Source: Gemmataceae bacterium
Lineage (GTDB): Bacteria > Planctomycetota > Planctomycetia > Gemmatales > Gemmataceae
Assembly: GCA_022842245.1 (NCBI GenBank)
Contig: JALHPZ010000038.1
Span: 1 to 50,829, forward strand
Reading direction: 5' to 3'
Length of the DNA stretch: 50,829 nucleotides
The position numbers were made by a program, and so were the translations under genes. This document shows positions 43,068 to 50,744 of this stretch, piece after piece. The notes under the pieces are model-generated. The model was not told the origin of the DNA and made no database searches. It saw only the letters and a program-made list of their open reading frames with translations. Numbering within the stretch: the stretch's first letter is position 1; every line of letters starts with the position of its first letter.

Positions 43068-43676
43068 ATGGCCGAGACGCAGCCGCTCTCCACGCTCGAC
43101 CGCGCCGCCCGCAGCGCCCTGCTGCCGCACACCCCCGTCACGCTGCTCCAACGCATCCGCGACTCGCGCGACGACGCCGCGTGGGACGACCTTGTGCGCC
43201 TCCTCGCGCCCCTCGTCGACCACTGGACCCGCCGCTCCCTCGCGGACCGCCACGACCGCGCCGACGTCGCCCAGGATGTCTTCCTCGAACTCGCCAAACG
43301 CCTCCCCGCGTGGGACTACGATTCCTCGCGCAGCTTCCGCGCCTGGCTCCGCACCGTCACGCGCTCGAAGTGCGTCGACCTCTTTCGCAAGCGCGGCGAA
43401 CGCGCCGCCGAGTACGAACTCTCGCAGGTCGTCGCCGCCGAATCGCCCGACGAACTCGAGATCCAGGAGCGAGCCGTGCTCGCCCGCGCCGCGCTGCGGC
43501 TCCTCAAGGAGCAGGTGCGCGCCGATGTCTGGACGATCTTCCGCCGGCACGTGCTGGACGAGGAACCCGCCGTCGCCGTCGCGACCGCCAGCGGCGTCGA
43601 AGTGAATTACGTCTATCTCGTGCGCAGCCGGCTCCTCGCCAAGCTGCGCGCGCTGCTCGCGAACCTGAGGGATTGA
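43068..43676 (+). CDS. ECF-type RNA polymerase sigma factor
   Basis: Sigma-70 family protein of 202 residues. Region 2 is around DRADVAQDVFLELAKRLPAW and SFRAWLRTVTRSKCVDLFRK (polymerase and -10 binding). Region 4 is around VAVATASGVEVNYVYLVRSR near the C-terminus. The long N-terminal lead (TPVTLLQRIRDSRDDAAWDD) is typical of planctomycete ECF-like sigma factors. No anti-sigma gene is adjacent, so control is unclear. The stop is five bases before the pepT ATG, so the two may be co-transcribed. Confidence 0.88.
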   Translation: MAETQPLSTLDRAARSALLPHTPVTLLQRIRDSRDDAAWDDLVRLLAPLVDHWTRRSLADRHDRADVAQDVFLELAKRLPAWDYDSSRSFRAWLRTVTRSKCVDLFRKRGERAAEYELSQVVAAESPDELEIQERAVLARAALRLLKEQVRADVWTIFRRHVLDEEPAVAVATASGVEVNYVYLVRSRLLAKLRALLANLRD

Positions 43677-43681
43677 AACCG

Positions 43682-44917
43682 ATGATTTCCACGCGCACCT
43701 TGCTCGATCGTTTCCTCCGCTACGTCCGCATCGATACGCAGGCGGACGAGAAATCGACGACCTACCCGAGCACGCCCGGCCAACTCGTCCTCGGCGCGAT
43801 GCTGCGCGACGAACTGCTCGCGCTGGGCTACGCCGACGCCGTGCAGGACGAGCACGGGATCGTCTTCGCCACGATTCCCGGAAATGTTCCGAATTCCCCC
43901 ACGATCGCCTTCAATGCCCACGTCGACACCTCGCCCGAGACGAGCGGCAAGAACGTCGACCCGCAGATGATTCGGAATTATTCCGGCGGCGACATCGTGC
44001 TGCCAAAGGATTCCTCGAAGGTGATCCGCGTGGCGGACGCGCCGGAACTGGCGGCGCTCGTCGGCAAGACGATCATCACCACCGACGGCACGACGCTCCT
44101 CGGCGGCGACGACAAGGCCGGTGTCGCCGTCATCATGGAACTCGCGCGCATCCTCGCCGAGCATCCGGAGATCCCGCACGGGCCGATCCGCGTCGTCTTC
44201 ACCTGCGACGAGGAGATCGGCAAGGGCGTGCTGCACCTGGACCCGAAGCAGATCGGCGCGGTCGTCGGCTACACGCTCGACGGGCAGGGCGTCGGGGAAC
44301 TCGAAGCCGAGACCTTCAGCGCCGACAAGGCGACCGTGACGATCGCCGGCGTGAACATCCACCCCGGCATCGCGAAGGGGAAGATGCTCAACGCCGTGAA
44401 GCTCGCCGGCGAGTTCCTGGCGAAGCTGCCGCAAGGGCGACTCTCACCGGAGACAACGGAGGAGCGCGAGGGGTTCCTTCATCCGTACGTCATTGAAGGG
44501 GGCGTGGGGAAGACGACGCTGCACATCCTGCTGCGCGACCACGAGACGGCGAAGCTGGCGGAGTACGCGGAACTCCTGCGCGCGGCCGCGGCGGCCGTGA
44601 TGGCCGAGCATCCGAAGGCCGTCGTGGACGTGGCGATCACGCCGCAATACCGGAACATGCGCGAAGGGATCGCCAAGGAGCCGCGGGCGATGGCGTACGC
44701 GGAGGCGGCGGTGAAACGCGCGGGGTTCGCCCCGAAGCACTGCATCATCCGCGGCGGCACCGACGGCGCACAACTGACGGCCAAGGGGCTGCCGACGCCG
44801 AATATCTCGACGGGCGAGCACAACATCCACTCGCCGCTCGAATGGGTCTGCCTCGAGGAGTTGGAGGCAAACGTGCGGGTGCTGGTGGAACTCGTGCAGG
44901 TCTGGGCGGGGAAGTGA
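43682..44917 (+). CDS. pepT: Peptidase T (tripeptide aminopeptidase)
   Basis: M20-family metallopeptidase of 411 residues that removes the N-terminal residue from tripeptides. Zinc-site motifs: AFNAHVDTSPETSGKNVDP (His and Asp), TTDGTTLLGGDDKAGVAVIM (bridging Asp), VFTCDEEIGKG (catalytic Glu pair), and C-terminal IRGGTDGAQLTAKGLPTPN and GEHNIHSPLEWV (His). The order and length match PepT. It is cytoplasmic, without signal peptide. The ATG follows the sigma factor gene by five bases. It is convergent with the sugar porter gene, with 19 bases between the stops. Confidence 0.95.
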   Translation: MISTRTLLDRFLRYVRIDTQADEKSTTYPSTPGQLVLGAMLRDELLALGYADAVQDEHGIVFATIPGNVPNSPTIAFNAHVDTSPETSGKNVDPQMIRNYSGGDIVLPKDSSKVIRVADAPELAALVGKTIITTDGTTLLGGDDKAGVAVIMELARILAEHPEIPHGPIRVVFTCDEEIGKGVLHLDPKQIGAVVGYTLDGQGVGELEAETFSADKATVTIAGVNIHPGIAKGKMLNAVKLAGEFLAKLPQGRLSPETTEEREGFLHPYVIEGGVGKTTLHILLRDHETAKLAEYAELLRAAAAAVMAEHPKAVVDVAITPQYRNMREGIAKEPRAMAYAEAAVKRAGFAPKHCIIRGGTDGAQLTAKGLPTPNISTGEHNIHSPLEWVCLEELEANVRVLVELVQVWAGK

Positions 44918-44936
44918 GCGGATTCCCGGAAGCGCA

Positions 44937-46259
44937 TCATCTTCCCAACTGCTGTTCGATTCGCTCCAGCGGCACGCCCTTCGTCTCCGGGACGGCGATC
45001 GCCACCCATACCAGCTGCAGGACCATCATTACGGCAAAGAAGGCGAAGACCCCGCCCGGCGCGAACGCCGCGACGATCGGCGGAAACAGCGTGGTGAGCA
45101 GTGCGGCGAAGATCCAGTGCGTGAAGCTGCCGAGCGCCTGGCCGCGTGCGCGATGACGGTTCGGAAAGATTTCGGAAATGAAGACCCAGATCACGGCCCC
45201 CTGTCCGACGGCGTGGGCGGCGATGAACGCGAAGATGCAATACGGCACGACGGCGAACGATTCGGTGAAGAAGGCCCACGAACACAAGCCCAGCGACACG
45301 ATGTACCCGACCGAGCCGAGGTACAACAGCGTGCGCCGGCCGAGCCGGTCGATCAACCAGAGGCCTACGAACGTGAAGATCAGGTTCGTGACTCCGATGC
45401 CGACGGATTGCAGTAGCGCCGCCTGCGGCCCCAGCCCCGTCAGTTCGAAGATGCGCGGGGCATAATAAAGTATCGCGTTGATCCCCGAAAGCTGGTTGAA
45501 GAACGCGATCAGGAACGCGAGCAGGATCGGCGTGCGCAATCGCCGCGTCCAGAAGCCGCCCGCGGCATCCGCATCGGCCCGGGACGCGCGCTCGATCTCG
45601 GCGACCAGCGTCTCGATTTCCTCCGCCGTCGCCTCGGGATTGACGCGCTGGAGCACGCGCCGCCCGTCGTCCCGCCGCCCGCGCGCGATCAGCCAGCGCG
45701 GGCTTTCCGGCAGGCCGAGGCACATCACGGTGTACGCCAGCGCCGGCACGGCCTCCACGCCGAGCATCCAGCGCCAGGCGTTCGCGCCGACGCCCGCCAG
45801 CAGCGCGTTCGACAGGAACGCTGCCAGGATGCCGAAGACGATGTTGAACTGGAACAGGCCGGTGAGCAACCCGCGGTGCTTCGGTGGCGCGATCTCGGAA
45901 ATGAACAGCGGCGCCGCGACCGTTGAAAACCCGATCCCCACGCCCCCGATGAACCGGGCGACCATCAGCTGGTACACATCCGCGGCGAGGCCGCTCCACA
46001 CCGCCGAGACGAAATACAGCACCCCGATGACCAGCAGCGTCTGCCGGCGGCCCCAGCGATCCGTCGGCCACCCCCCGATCAGCGAACCGAGGACCGTCCC
46101 CCACAGCGCCGATCCCATCGTCAGCCCGTGCAGGGTATCGCTCAGACCCCACAGCGATTGAATCGTCTGCTCCGCGCCGGAGATGACCACCGTATCGAAA
46201 CCGAACAGGAACCCGGCCAGCGCCGACGTGAGGGCCCAGACGAACAGGCGAGCGTTCAT
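44937..46259 (-). CDS. Sugar porter (MFS) family transporter
   Basis: Twelve-helix major facilitator protein of 440 residues of the sugar porter family. Signature motifs: GFDTVVISGA in helix 1, WPTDRWGRRQTLL after helix 2, RFIGGVGIGFSTVAAPLFIS in helix 4, PESPRWL after helix 6, QLSGINAILYYAP in helix 7, DRLGRRTLLYLG, and PETKG at the C-terminus. It would import a monosaccharide or small sugar with protons. It is downstream of the GH32 gene by 42 bases on the same strand, so fructose or a fructose-containing sugar is the most likely substrate by context. Confidence 0.93.
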   Translation of the reverse strand: MNARLFVWALTSALAGFLFGFDTVVISGAEQTIQSLWGLSDTLHGLTMGSALWGTVLGSLIGGWPTDRWGRRQTLLVIGVLYFVSAVWSGLAADVYQLMVARFIGGVGIGFSTVAAPLFISEIAPPKHRGLLTGLFQFNIVFGILAAFLSNALLAGVGANAWRWMLGVEAVPALAYTVMCLGLPESPRWLIARGRRDDGRRVLQRVNPEATAEEIETLVAEIERASRADADAAGGFWTRRLRTPILLAFLIAFFNQLSGINAILYYAPRIFELTGLGPQAALLQSVGIGVTNLIFTFVGLWLIDRLGRRTLLYLGSVGYIVSLGLCSWAFFTESFAVVPYCIFAFIAAHAVGQGAVIWVFISEIFPNRHRARGQALGSFTHWIFAALLTTLFPPIVAAFAPGGVFAFFAVMMVLQLVWVAIAVPETKGVPLERIEQQLGR

Positions 46260-46301
46260 ATGCGACTCGGAGAGGAGGAAGGCCAACGGGTCGTCGGTGG
46301 T

Positions 46302-48431
46302 TCAGTTCTTCGACCAGATCGACTTCATCGGATAGACCGTCGCGGCTTTCAGCTTCGCCGTCCCGCCGACGGCCGCGATGCGCACCGACTCGATCGGCCG
46401 GCCGCCGTCCTTCCGCGCCGCCGTCTTGTAGATGGCTCCGTTCCCGCCGATCACTTCATACAGCGGGCGGTCCACCACCACGCGCACGGCGAACGCCCCG
46501 TCGACCAGCGGCAACGGCATCCCGTCCAGCGTCTTTGCCGCGACGTTGTATGCCAGCGTGTTCGCTCCGAACGTCAGCCGCACTTCGCGGGCATCGCCCG
46601 GCTCGATCACGGCGACAATGTCCAGCAGCGAATCCGGAGCCGGCACGCTCCACGGCTTGTCGGCGCCCACGGCCATGTTCGCGATGCGCCTCGCCTCGCC
46701 CCGCAGCGCTTCCAACTCCCGGATCGGCTCCGCGAACATCCGCACCCCGGACTTCGTCGACTTCAATGTCAGCTCGATCGGCAGGCTGAAACACTGGTTG
46801 AACGGCATGTTCGGCGTCTCCACCTGCGCCCAGCCGATCTGGATCACACGCCCGCCCGGCGTCCGGCTGAAGCACTGCGCCGCGTAGAACGCGCCGTGAT
46901 GCACCTTGTGCTTCCCCGGGTGCTCCGGCGTAAACGTCGACCCATCGAACGTGCCCACGGCGTACTCGGCGTTCGCCCCCATCAACACCCATTTCCGGTT
47001 CTTCCCATCGCCGTCCACCGGCAACTCGAAGAACTCCGGGCACTCGTAATACCCTTCGATCCGGCTCGTCTTCGTCCACGCCCTCAGGTCGGAGCTGCGG
47101 AAGAACTCCGCGTAGTCCTTCCCGCCCGTCTTCGTGAACACCACCATCACCCAGTGCCGGCCCGGTTCGTACCAGACCAGCTTCGGGTCGCGACCTTCGT
47201 CCTTGCGCTTCGGGATCACCGGGTTGCCCTCGATCATCCTCCACGAGCGTCCCTTGTCGGTACTCACGGCCAGCACCTCACCGGCGCCGGTGTCGGTGAA
47301 CGCCGCGACCATCGCGTTCTTTCCCCAGCCGCCGCTGTTGTTCTCGTCGACGTGAGCGCTGCCGCTGAAGCAGTGCTCCTTCGCCATCGTCCGCGGGTAC
47401 AGCGCGTACGGCAGTTCCTCCCAATGCACGAGGTCCTTGCTGACCGCGTGGCCCCAGTACATGTTCGCCCACCTCGGCCCGAACGGGTTCGATTGCCAGA
47501 ACAGGTGATACTCCCCGTCGTGGTATACCATGCCGTTCGGGTCGTTGTTCCACCCCTTGAGCTGGCTGAACCGCAACTGCGGGCGCAGGGCTTCCTGGTA
47601 CAGCGGCTGCGACAGGCGGAGCGTCACGTCCTCCGAGCCGACGATCGCGTCGAGCGCCCGGCTGTCCTCCGGGATCTTCGCCGCGATCTTCGCCGTCTTG
47701 CCGGCATACGCCGACAGGTCCAGGTGCGCCAGCCAGTCGGCCTTCCCGTTCGCCAGATTGATGTCGAAGTTGTGGAGCACTTTGCCGTCGATCTCGATCG
47801 TCATGCGCACCGGCTTCGCGGCGTTGGCGATCGGAAACAGCAGGTGCTTCTTCTCGATCTTCAGCGTGCGCATGCGTTCGACCCGCGGCACCACCTTCGC
47901 CTCGTCCCCCGTCGGCTTCGCTCCCTGCACGATCTGATCGACGTTGATGTGCCCCCAGCCGCCGGTCGCCGCGTCCACGATCTGGAGCGTCACTGCCTTG
48001 CCGCGCAGCTCCTTCACGTTCCAGTGTGCGGCCTTCAGCGCCTCCGATCCGCCCGGGTCGGTGTTCGGCCCCGTCGCGGTACGCACGACCTTGCCGTCGA
48101 GCAACAGATTCAGGCACGTCTGGCCCGCGTGCCCGCCGCCGCCGATCAGGAAGTTCAGGTAGTCACGTTCGATCGTGAACCGCGGCGAGGTGAGGGTGCC
48201 GGTGCTGGCGTCGCCGCCGGCGAAGCTGTTCACCAGCCCCTTGCCGAGATAGCCGGTGACGGCCATCTGGTTGGGCAGCGTGCCGCGCGCCGGGCGGGTG
48301 CCGAAGGCTTTCCCTTCCACGCTCCACGCGCCGTAGTCGTTCCCTTCGAACTCGGCGACGAGGAGATCGGGTTCGGCGGCGGCGAGTGGTCCGGCGGCCA
48401 CGAGCAGGAGGAGCAGGGGGAACGTGCGCAT
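46302..48431 (-). CDS. Secreted GH32 fructan/sucrose hydrolase
   Basis: Glycoside hydrolase family 32 enzyme (levanase, inulinase or invertase type), 709 residues. A signal peptide (RTFPLLLLLVAAGPLAAA) is followed by about 270 residues with sandwich features (LVAEFEGNDYGAWSVEGKAF). The five-bladed catalytic domain starts at GWNNDPNGMVYHDGEYHLFW (nucleophile Asp of NDPNG). EGRDPKLVW has the transition-state RDP, and EGYYECPEFFEL the acid-base Glu of EC. The C-terminal sandwich follows. It would release fructose from levan, inulin or sucrose outside the cytoplasm. The sugar porter gene follows. Confidence 0.93.
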   Translation of the reverse strand: MRTFPLLLLLVAAGPLAAAEPDLLVAEFEGNDYGAWSVEGKAFGTRPARGTLPNQMAVTGYLGKGLVNSFAGGDASTGTLTSPRFTIERDYLNFLIGGGGHAGQTCLNLLLDGKVVRTATGPNTDPGGSEALKAAHWNVKELRGKAVTLQIVDAATGGWGHINVDQIVQGAKPTGDEAKVVPRVERMRTLKIEKKHLLFPIANAAKPVRMTIEIDGKVLHNFDINLANGKADWLAHLDLSAYAGKTAKIAAKIPEDSRALDAIVGSEDVTLRLSQPLYQEALRPQLRFSQLKGWNNDPNGMVYHDGEYHLFWQSNPFGPRWANMYWGHAVSKDLVHWEELPYALYPRTMAKEHCFSGSAHVDENNSGGWGKNAMVAAFTDTGAGEVLAVSTDKGRSWRMIEGNPVIPKRKDEGRDPKLVWYEPGRHWVMVVFTKTGGKDYAEFFRSSDLRAWTKTSRIEGYYECPEFFELPVDGDGKNRKWVLMGANAEYAVGTFDGSTFTPEHPGKHKVHHGAFYAAQCFSRTPGGRVIQIGWAQVETPNMPFNQCFSLPIELTLKSTKSGVRMFAEPIRELEALRGEARRIANMAVGADKPWSVPAPDSLLDIVAVIEPGDAREVRLTFGANTLAYNVAAKTLDGMPLPLVDGAFAVRVVVDRPLYEVIGGNGAIYKTAARKDGGRPIESVRIAAVGGTAKLKAATVYPMKSIWSKN

Positions 48432-48490
48432 CCGGGATCCTCGGGAGGGGGAGGAGATGCCAGTCTATGAAATGCCCCCGCCGCCCCCGA

Positions 48491-48587
48491 GTGATTCCGC
48501 CGCCGCCGCGCCACCCCCCGGCGGACCCACTCGCGTTTTCCGGACCCACTCCGGTCCACTCAAGCCCCATAAGGACTTACGTCAAAT
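48491..48587 (+). repeat. Interspersed intergenic repeat, copy 2
   Basis: Second copy of the element at 21134-21216, in the same orientation relative to the window, here beside the start of the GH32 gene. The shared blocks are GTGATTCCGCCGCC, GCGCCACCCC, GGCGGACCCACTC, TTCCGGA and AGCCCCATAA-GACTTAC. The copies differ by scattered substitutions and one block of about 13 bases. Confidence 0.75.
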
Positions 48588-48648
48588 TCCGCCTAGTTTC
48601 AGTTCTCGGATGTCAGGTACGAATGAACCTTCCCAACCCCGGGCGAAG

Positions 48649-48670
48649 CCCGCGGACGACCGTCCGCGGG
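48649..48670. repeat. 10-bp perfect hairpin at the edge of a gene fragment
   Basis: CCCGCGGACG and its exact complement with a 2-base loop directly abut the start of the truncated methyltransferase frame. It could be a repeat that replaced the 5' end of that gene. Confidence 0.55.
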
Positions 48671-48895
48671 CAGTCCTACGCGCTGGAGATCGGCGTGTTC
48701 GAGGGCCGCAGCACGGTCTGGCTGCTGGAGAACATCCTCACGCACCCGTCATCCACGCTCACCTACGTCGACACCTTCGCCGGCGGCGCGGAGCATGAGT
48801 CGCAGGACCTGACCGACCTGGAGTCGCGGTTCCGGGCGAACACGGAGCCGCACCGGGCGAAGCTGGTGGCGAGGAAGGGTCGGAGCGGACGTGCG
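48671..48895 (+). pseudogene. Class I methyltransferase fragment
   Basis: About 75 codons remain of a gene that reads YALEIGVFEGRSTVWLLEN, ILTHPSSTLTYVDTFAGGAE and LESRFRANTEPHRAKLVARK. This matches the start of SAM methyltransferases of the Methyltransf_24 type (LEIG-FEGRS motif, acidic strand-2 residue in VDTF). The 5' end is cut at a hairpin and the 3' end runs into the 23-bp-arm palindrome and transposase remnant, so the gene is broken at both ends. Confidence 0.7.
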
Positions 48896-48905
48896 AGCAG
48901 ACGTG

Positions 48906-48952
48906 AAAAGGGGACGCAGCTCATTTCACTGAAATGAGCTGCGTCCCCTTTT
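48906..48952. repeat. 47-base near-perfect palindrome carrying the GGGGACGCA motif
   Basis: Arms 48906-48928 and 48930-48952 are exact complements over 23 bases around a single central base. The motif AAAAGGGGACGCAGCT in the arm also occurs at 50691-50704 and 50709-50723. Such GGGGACnnA motifs are typical of repeats linked to REP-associated (Y1/IS200-like) transposases. Confidence 0.85.
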
Positions 48953-49617
48953 TCGCTCTGGGTGCTGGGTCGGATGGGCCAGAAGTTCGTGGCCGAGGTG
49001 CCGGTGAACTTCTCGGTGCGTCGGTCGGCCCGGGGTCGGTCCTGCCGGGCGGAGGAATTCCAGCTGGCGCGACGCCCGGGCGGTTGGAAGCGGTTTCGCA
49101 TCGCGCGGAAGACGCAGGCGCCTTCGGTGTGGCGGGCGAAGGCGGTGCGGGTGTGGGCGGCCCGGGGCTGGCATCGGCTGGTGACGGCGATCCACGAGTC
49201 GACGGGCGAGGTGAAGTATTTCGTGACCAACGCCGTGGACGAACCGCTGGCGCGGGTGCTGCGGGTGGCGTTCCGGCGGGCGACGGTGGAGCAGGCGTTC
49301 CGGTTGGCGAAGCAGGAGGCGGGGCTGATGCACTTCGAGGGCCGCCAGTACGTGGGGCTGATGCGGCATTTGATCATGGCGTTGGTGGTGTTGGGTTTCG
49401 TCGCCGAGCAGACCGAGCGGCTTCGGGGGGGAAAAACCCCGAGGTGACGGCGGAGCAGGTGTGCCGGGCGTTGAACCAGCGGTGCGGCGCGATGTTGGGT
49501 CGCCGCCGCGGGGTCCCGGTGCGACACCACTTGGGCGAGGTGATTCGCTATCATCAGCGACGCAACGCCCAAGCGACCCGGTCCCACAAGAAGCGGCGGC
49601 ATAGATGTCGGATCTAA
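48953..49617 (+). mobile_element. Truncated, frameshifted IS701-like transposase
   Basis: Remnant of a DDE transposase. The first frame reads GRMGQKFVAEVPVNFSVRRS, later WHRLVTAIHESTGEVKYFV, then TVEQAFRLAKQEAGLMHFEG, where the Glu follows the pattern of the IS701/IS4-type C-terminal catalytic Glu, and GLMRHLIMALVVLGFV. At a run of seven G and five A (49425-49436) this frame stops shortly afterwards at 49447, while the -1 frame continues with PEVTAEQVCRALNQRCGAML to HHLGEVIRYHQRRNAQATRS, stopping at 49617. The N-terminal half is missing and is replaced by the palindrome. It is presumably inactive. Confidence 0.75.
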
Positions 49618-49620
49618 AAC

Positions 49621-49767
49621 CGCGCTGTACTGCTAAGGGACTACCTTAGACTTGTAGGCCCGGACGGTTACGTCATCTTGGCAGTGCCGAAGAGTGGAGC
49701 AAAGATCGCTCAAACGCTCTACAATCACCCCAGGATTCACGTCGCCCATGTACTTCCGCCGAAGTAG
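49621..49767 (+). pseudogene. C-terminal gene remnant upstream of the orphan gene
   Basis: After the transposase remnant, an open stretch of about 48 codons reads VLLRDYLRLVGPDGYVILAV, then PKSGAKIAQTLYNHPRIHVA, and stops at 49765-49767. It has no start codon of its own in context and no recognisable domain. It ends 15 bases before the ATG of the next gene, as the last gene of an operon pair would. I infer the 3' end of a gene cut by the transposon; this is uncertain. Confidence 0.35.
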
Positions 49768-49782
49768 CGAGGCCAGAACCGT

Positions 49783-50580
49783 ATGAAGAAAATTGTCTCC
49801 GAGCTATTCCTCCATCTGGCTTCATATTCCCGCTGGGGGACGGCGGAAGGCTACCCATCTGGCCTGTTTCGGGCTTTTGGGGAGGGGCTTCTACCCCAAC
49901 GCTTCGATGACCGAGACCCGCCACGCAGACCGTTTGCGGGTGACGTGAGCGATGTCAGGTTTTGGATGTCAAAAGGAGAACAAGAGTGGGACAGGTGGCT
50001 ATTTTTGCGTCACAAGAGCAAGGATCATTCCCTTCAAGGTGTTGTGAATTGGGTGGACCGGTCCAGAGAGCCGATGAAGTCTCGGGGTGATTATAGTTCG
50101 CTTTACATGACCATCAAGACAAAAGCCCCTACCCAGATCGTTGAGTTCTGGCGGTCAGCCTGCATTGCCCTCCAACCTTTTCATGGTTTTCTTGACACTC
50201 TTGACCGTTACTACCGTCGTGCTCACGAGGTCGAGGATGATGGACAAATAAACAAGCTCACGGGCTGGTACACACAGCGACTTCCTGGCTTCTTCGCACA
50301 CAACTACTTCGGCACGGTCTACCTTCGGCGGTGGGGAGATGCGGCAAGGAAAATACCAGCGAGCTTCACTACCCCGGACGCCACCGGCCTGTTCGTCACC
50401 GCACCGTCTGGTTTTGACTTTGTAGGGCGGATGAACGAGGTATATACACCTGACGATTTGGCTGTCATTCAGGCTCTCGGCCCTGAGTGGTTCCATCTGC
50501 CAGACCAACCTGACCGAGTTCACGCCCCTTCACTAGCAGAGTTTCTCGCAGCGACCCCGCTACAGGCTACGAGCGAATGA
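49783..50580 (+). CDS. Hypothetical protein, G+C-poorer orphan
   Basis: Protein of 265 residues that I do not recognise. It is soluble, without signal peptide, and rich in aromatic residues (LFLHLASYSRWGTAEGYPSG, DTLDRYYRRAHEVEDDG, LPGFFAHNYFGTVYLRRWG), ending with VIQALGPEWFHLP. Its base composition is visibly less G+C-rich than most of the window, suggesting acquisition. The start has GAGG 10-14 bases upstream and 15 bases separate it from the preceding remnant. The last bases (ATGA) also start another small frame. The overall look (aromatic-rich, coupled to an upstream remnant, next to mobile elements) recalls immunity proteins of contact toxins, but no specific family can be claimed. Confidence 0.65.
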   Translation: MKKIVSELFLHLASYSRWGTAEGYPSGLFRAFGEGLLPQRFDDRDPPRRPFAGDVSDVRFWMSKGEQEWDRWLFLRHKSKDHSLQGVVNWVDRSREPMKSRGDYSSLYMTIKTKAPTQIVEFWRSACIALQPFHGFLDTLDRYYRRAHEVEDDGQINKLTGWYTQRLPGFFAHNYFGTVYLRRWGDAARKIPASFTTPDATGLFVTAPSGFDFVGRMNEVYTPDDLAVIQALGPEWFHLPDQPDRVHAPSLAEFLAATPLQATSE

Positions 50581-50741
50581 GCGAAGGTGAACCACGCAAA
50601 GAGACTCCGACCGTCACGCTATATCCGACCCAGCCCTATGGAACCAGCGCCGAGGGGTTCCGGGGTCCGGTTTGCATTGCTACTAGAACGGAAAAGGGGA
50701 CGCAAACGGAAAAGGGGACGCAGCTGAATGCCGTTGCGTGA
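50577..50741 (+). pseudogene. Truncated frame coupled to the orphan gene
   Basis: An ATG overlaps the orphan gene's TGA (ATGA). The frame encodes SEGEPRKETPTVTLYPTQPY, then GTSAEGFRGPVCIATR, before running into two GGGGACGCA repeats that it translates as TEKGTQTEKGTQ, and stops. The first ~37 codons look like the start of a real gene that was cut by the repeat. Confidence 0.45.
50691..50723 (+). repeat. Tandem GAAAAGGGGACGCA motifs
   Basis: Two direct copies (50691-50704 and 50709-50723) of the motif also found in the palindrome at 48906-48952. They lie just downstream of the 3' end of a minus-strand partial frame, as such motifs often flank REP-associated transposase genes. Confidence 0.75.
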
Positions 50742-50744
50742 GTG

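Noticed and set aside
46128..48470. 780-residue plus-strand open frame opposite GH32
   Set aside because: No motif, His/Arg/Val-rich shadow of a gene with full GH32 catalytic signatures.
48953..49617. Functional insertion sequence
   Set aside because: The N-terminal half of the transposase is missing, the frame is broken, and no matching terminal inverted repeats were found around it.
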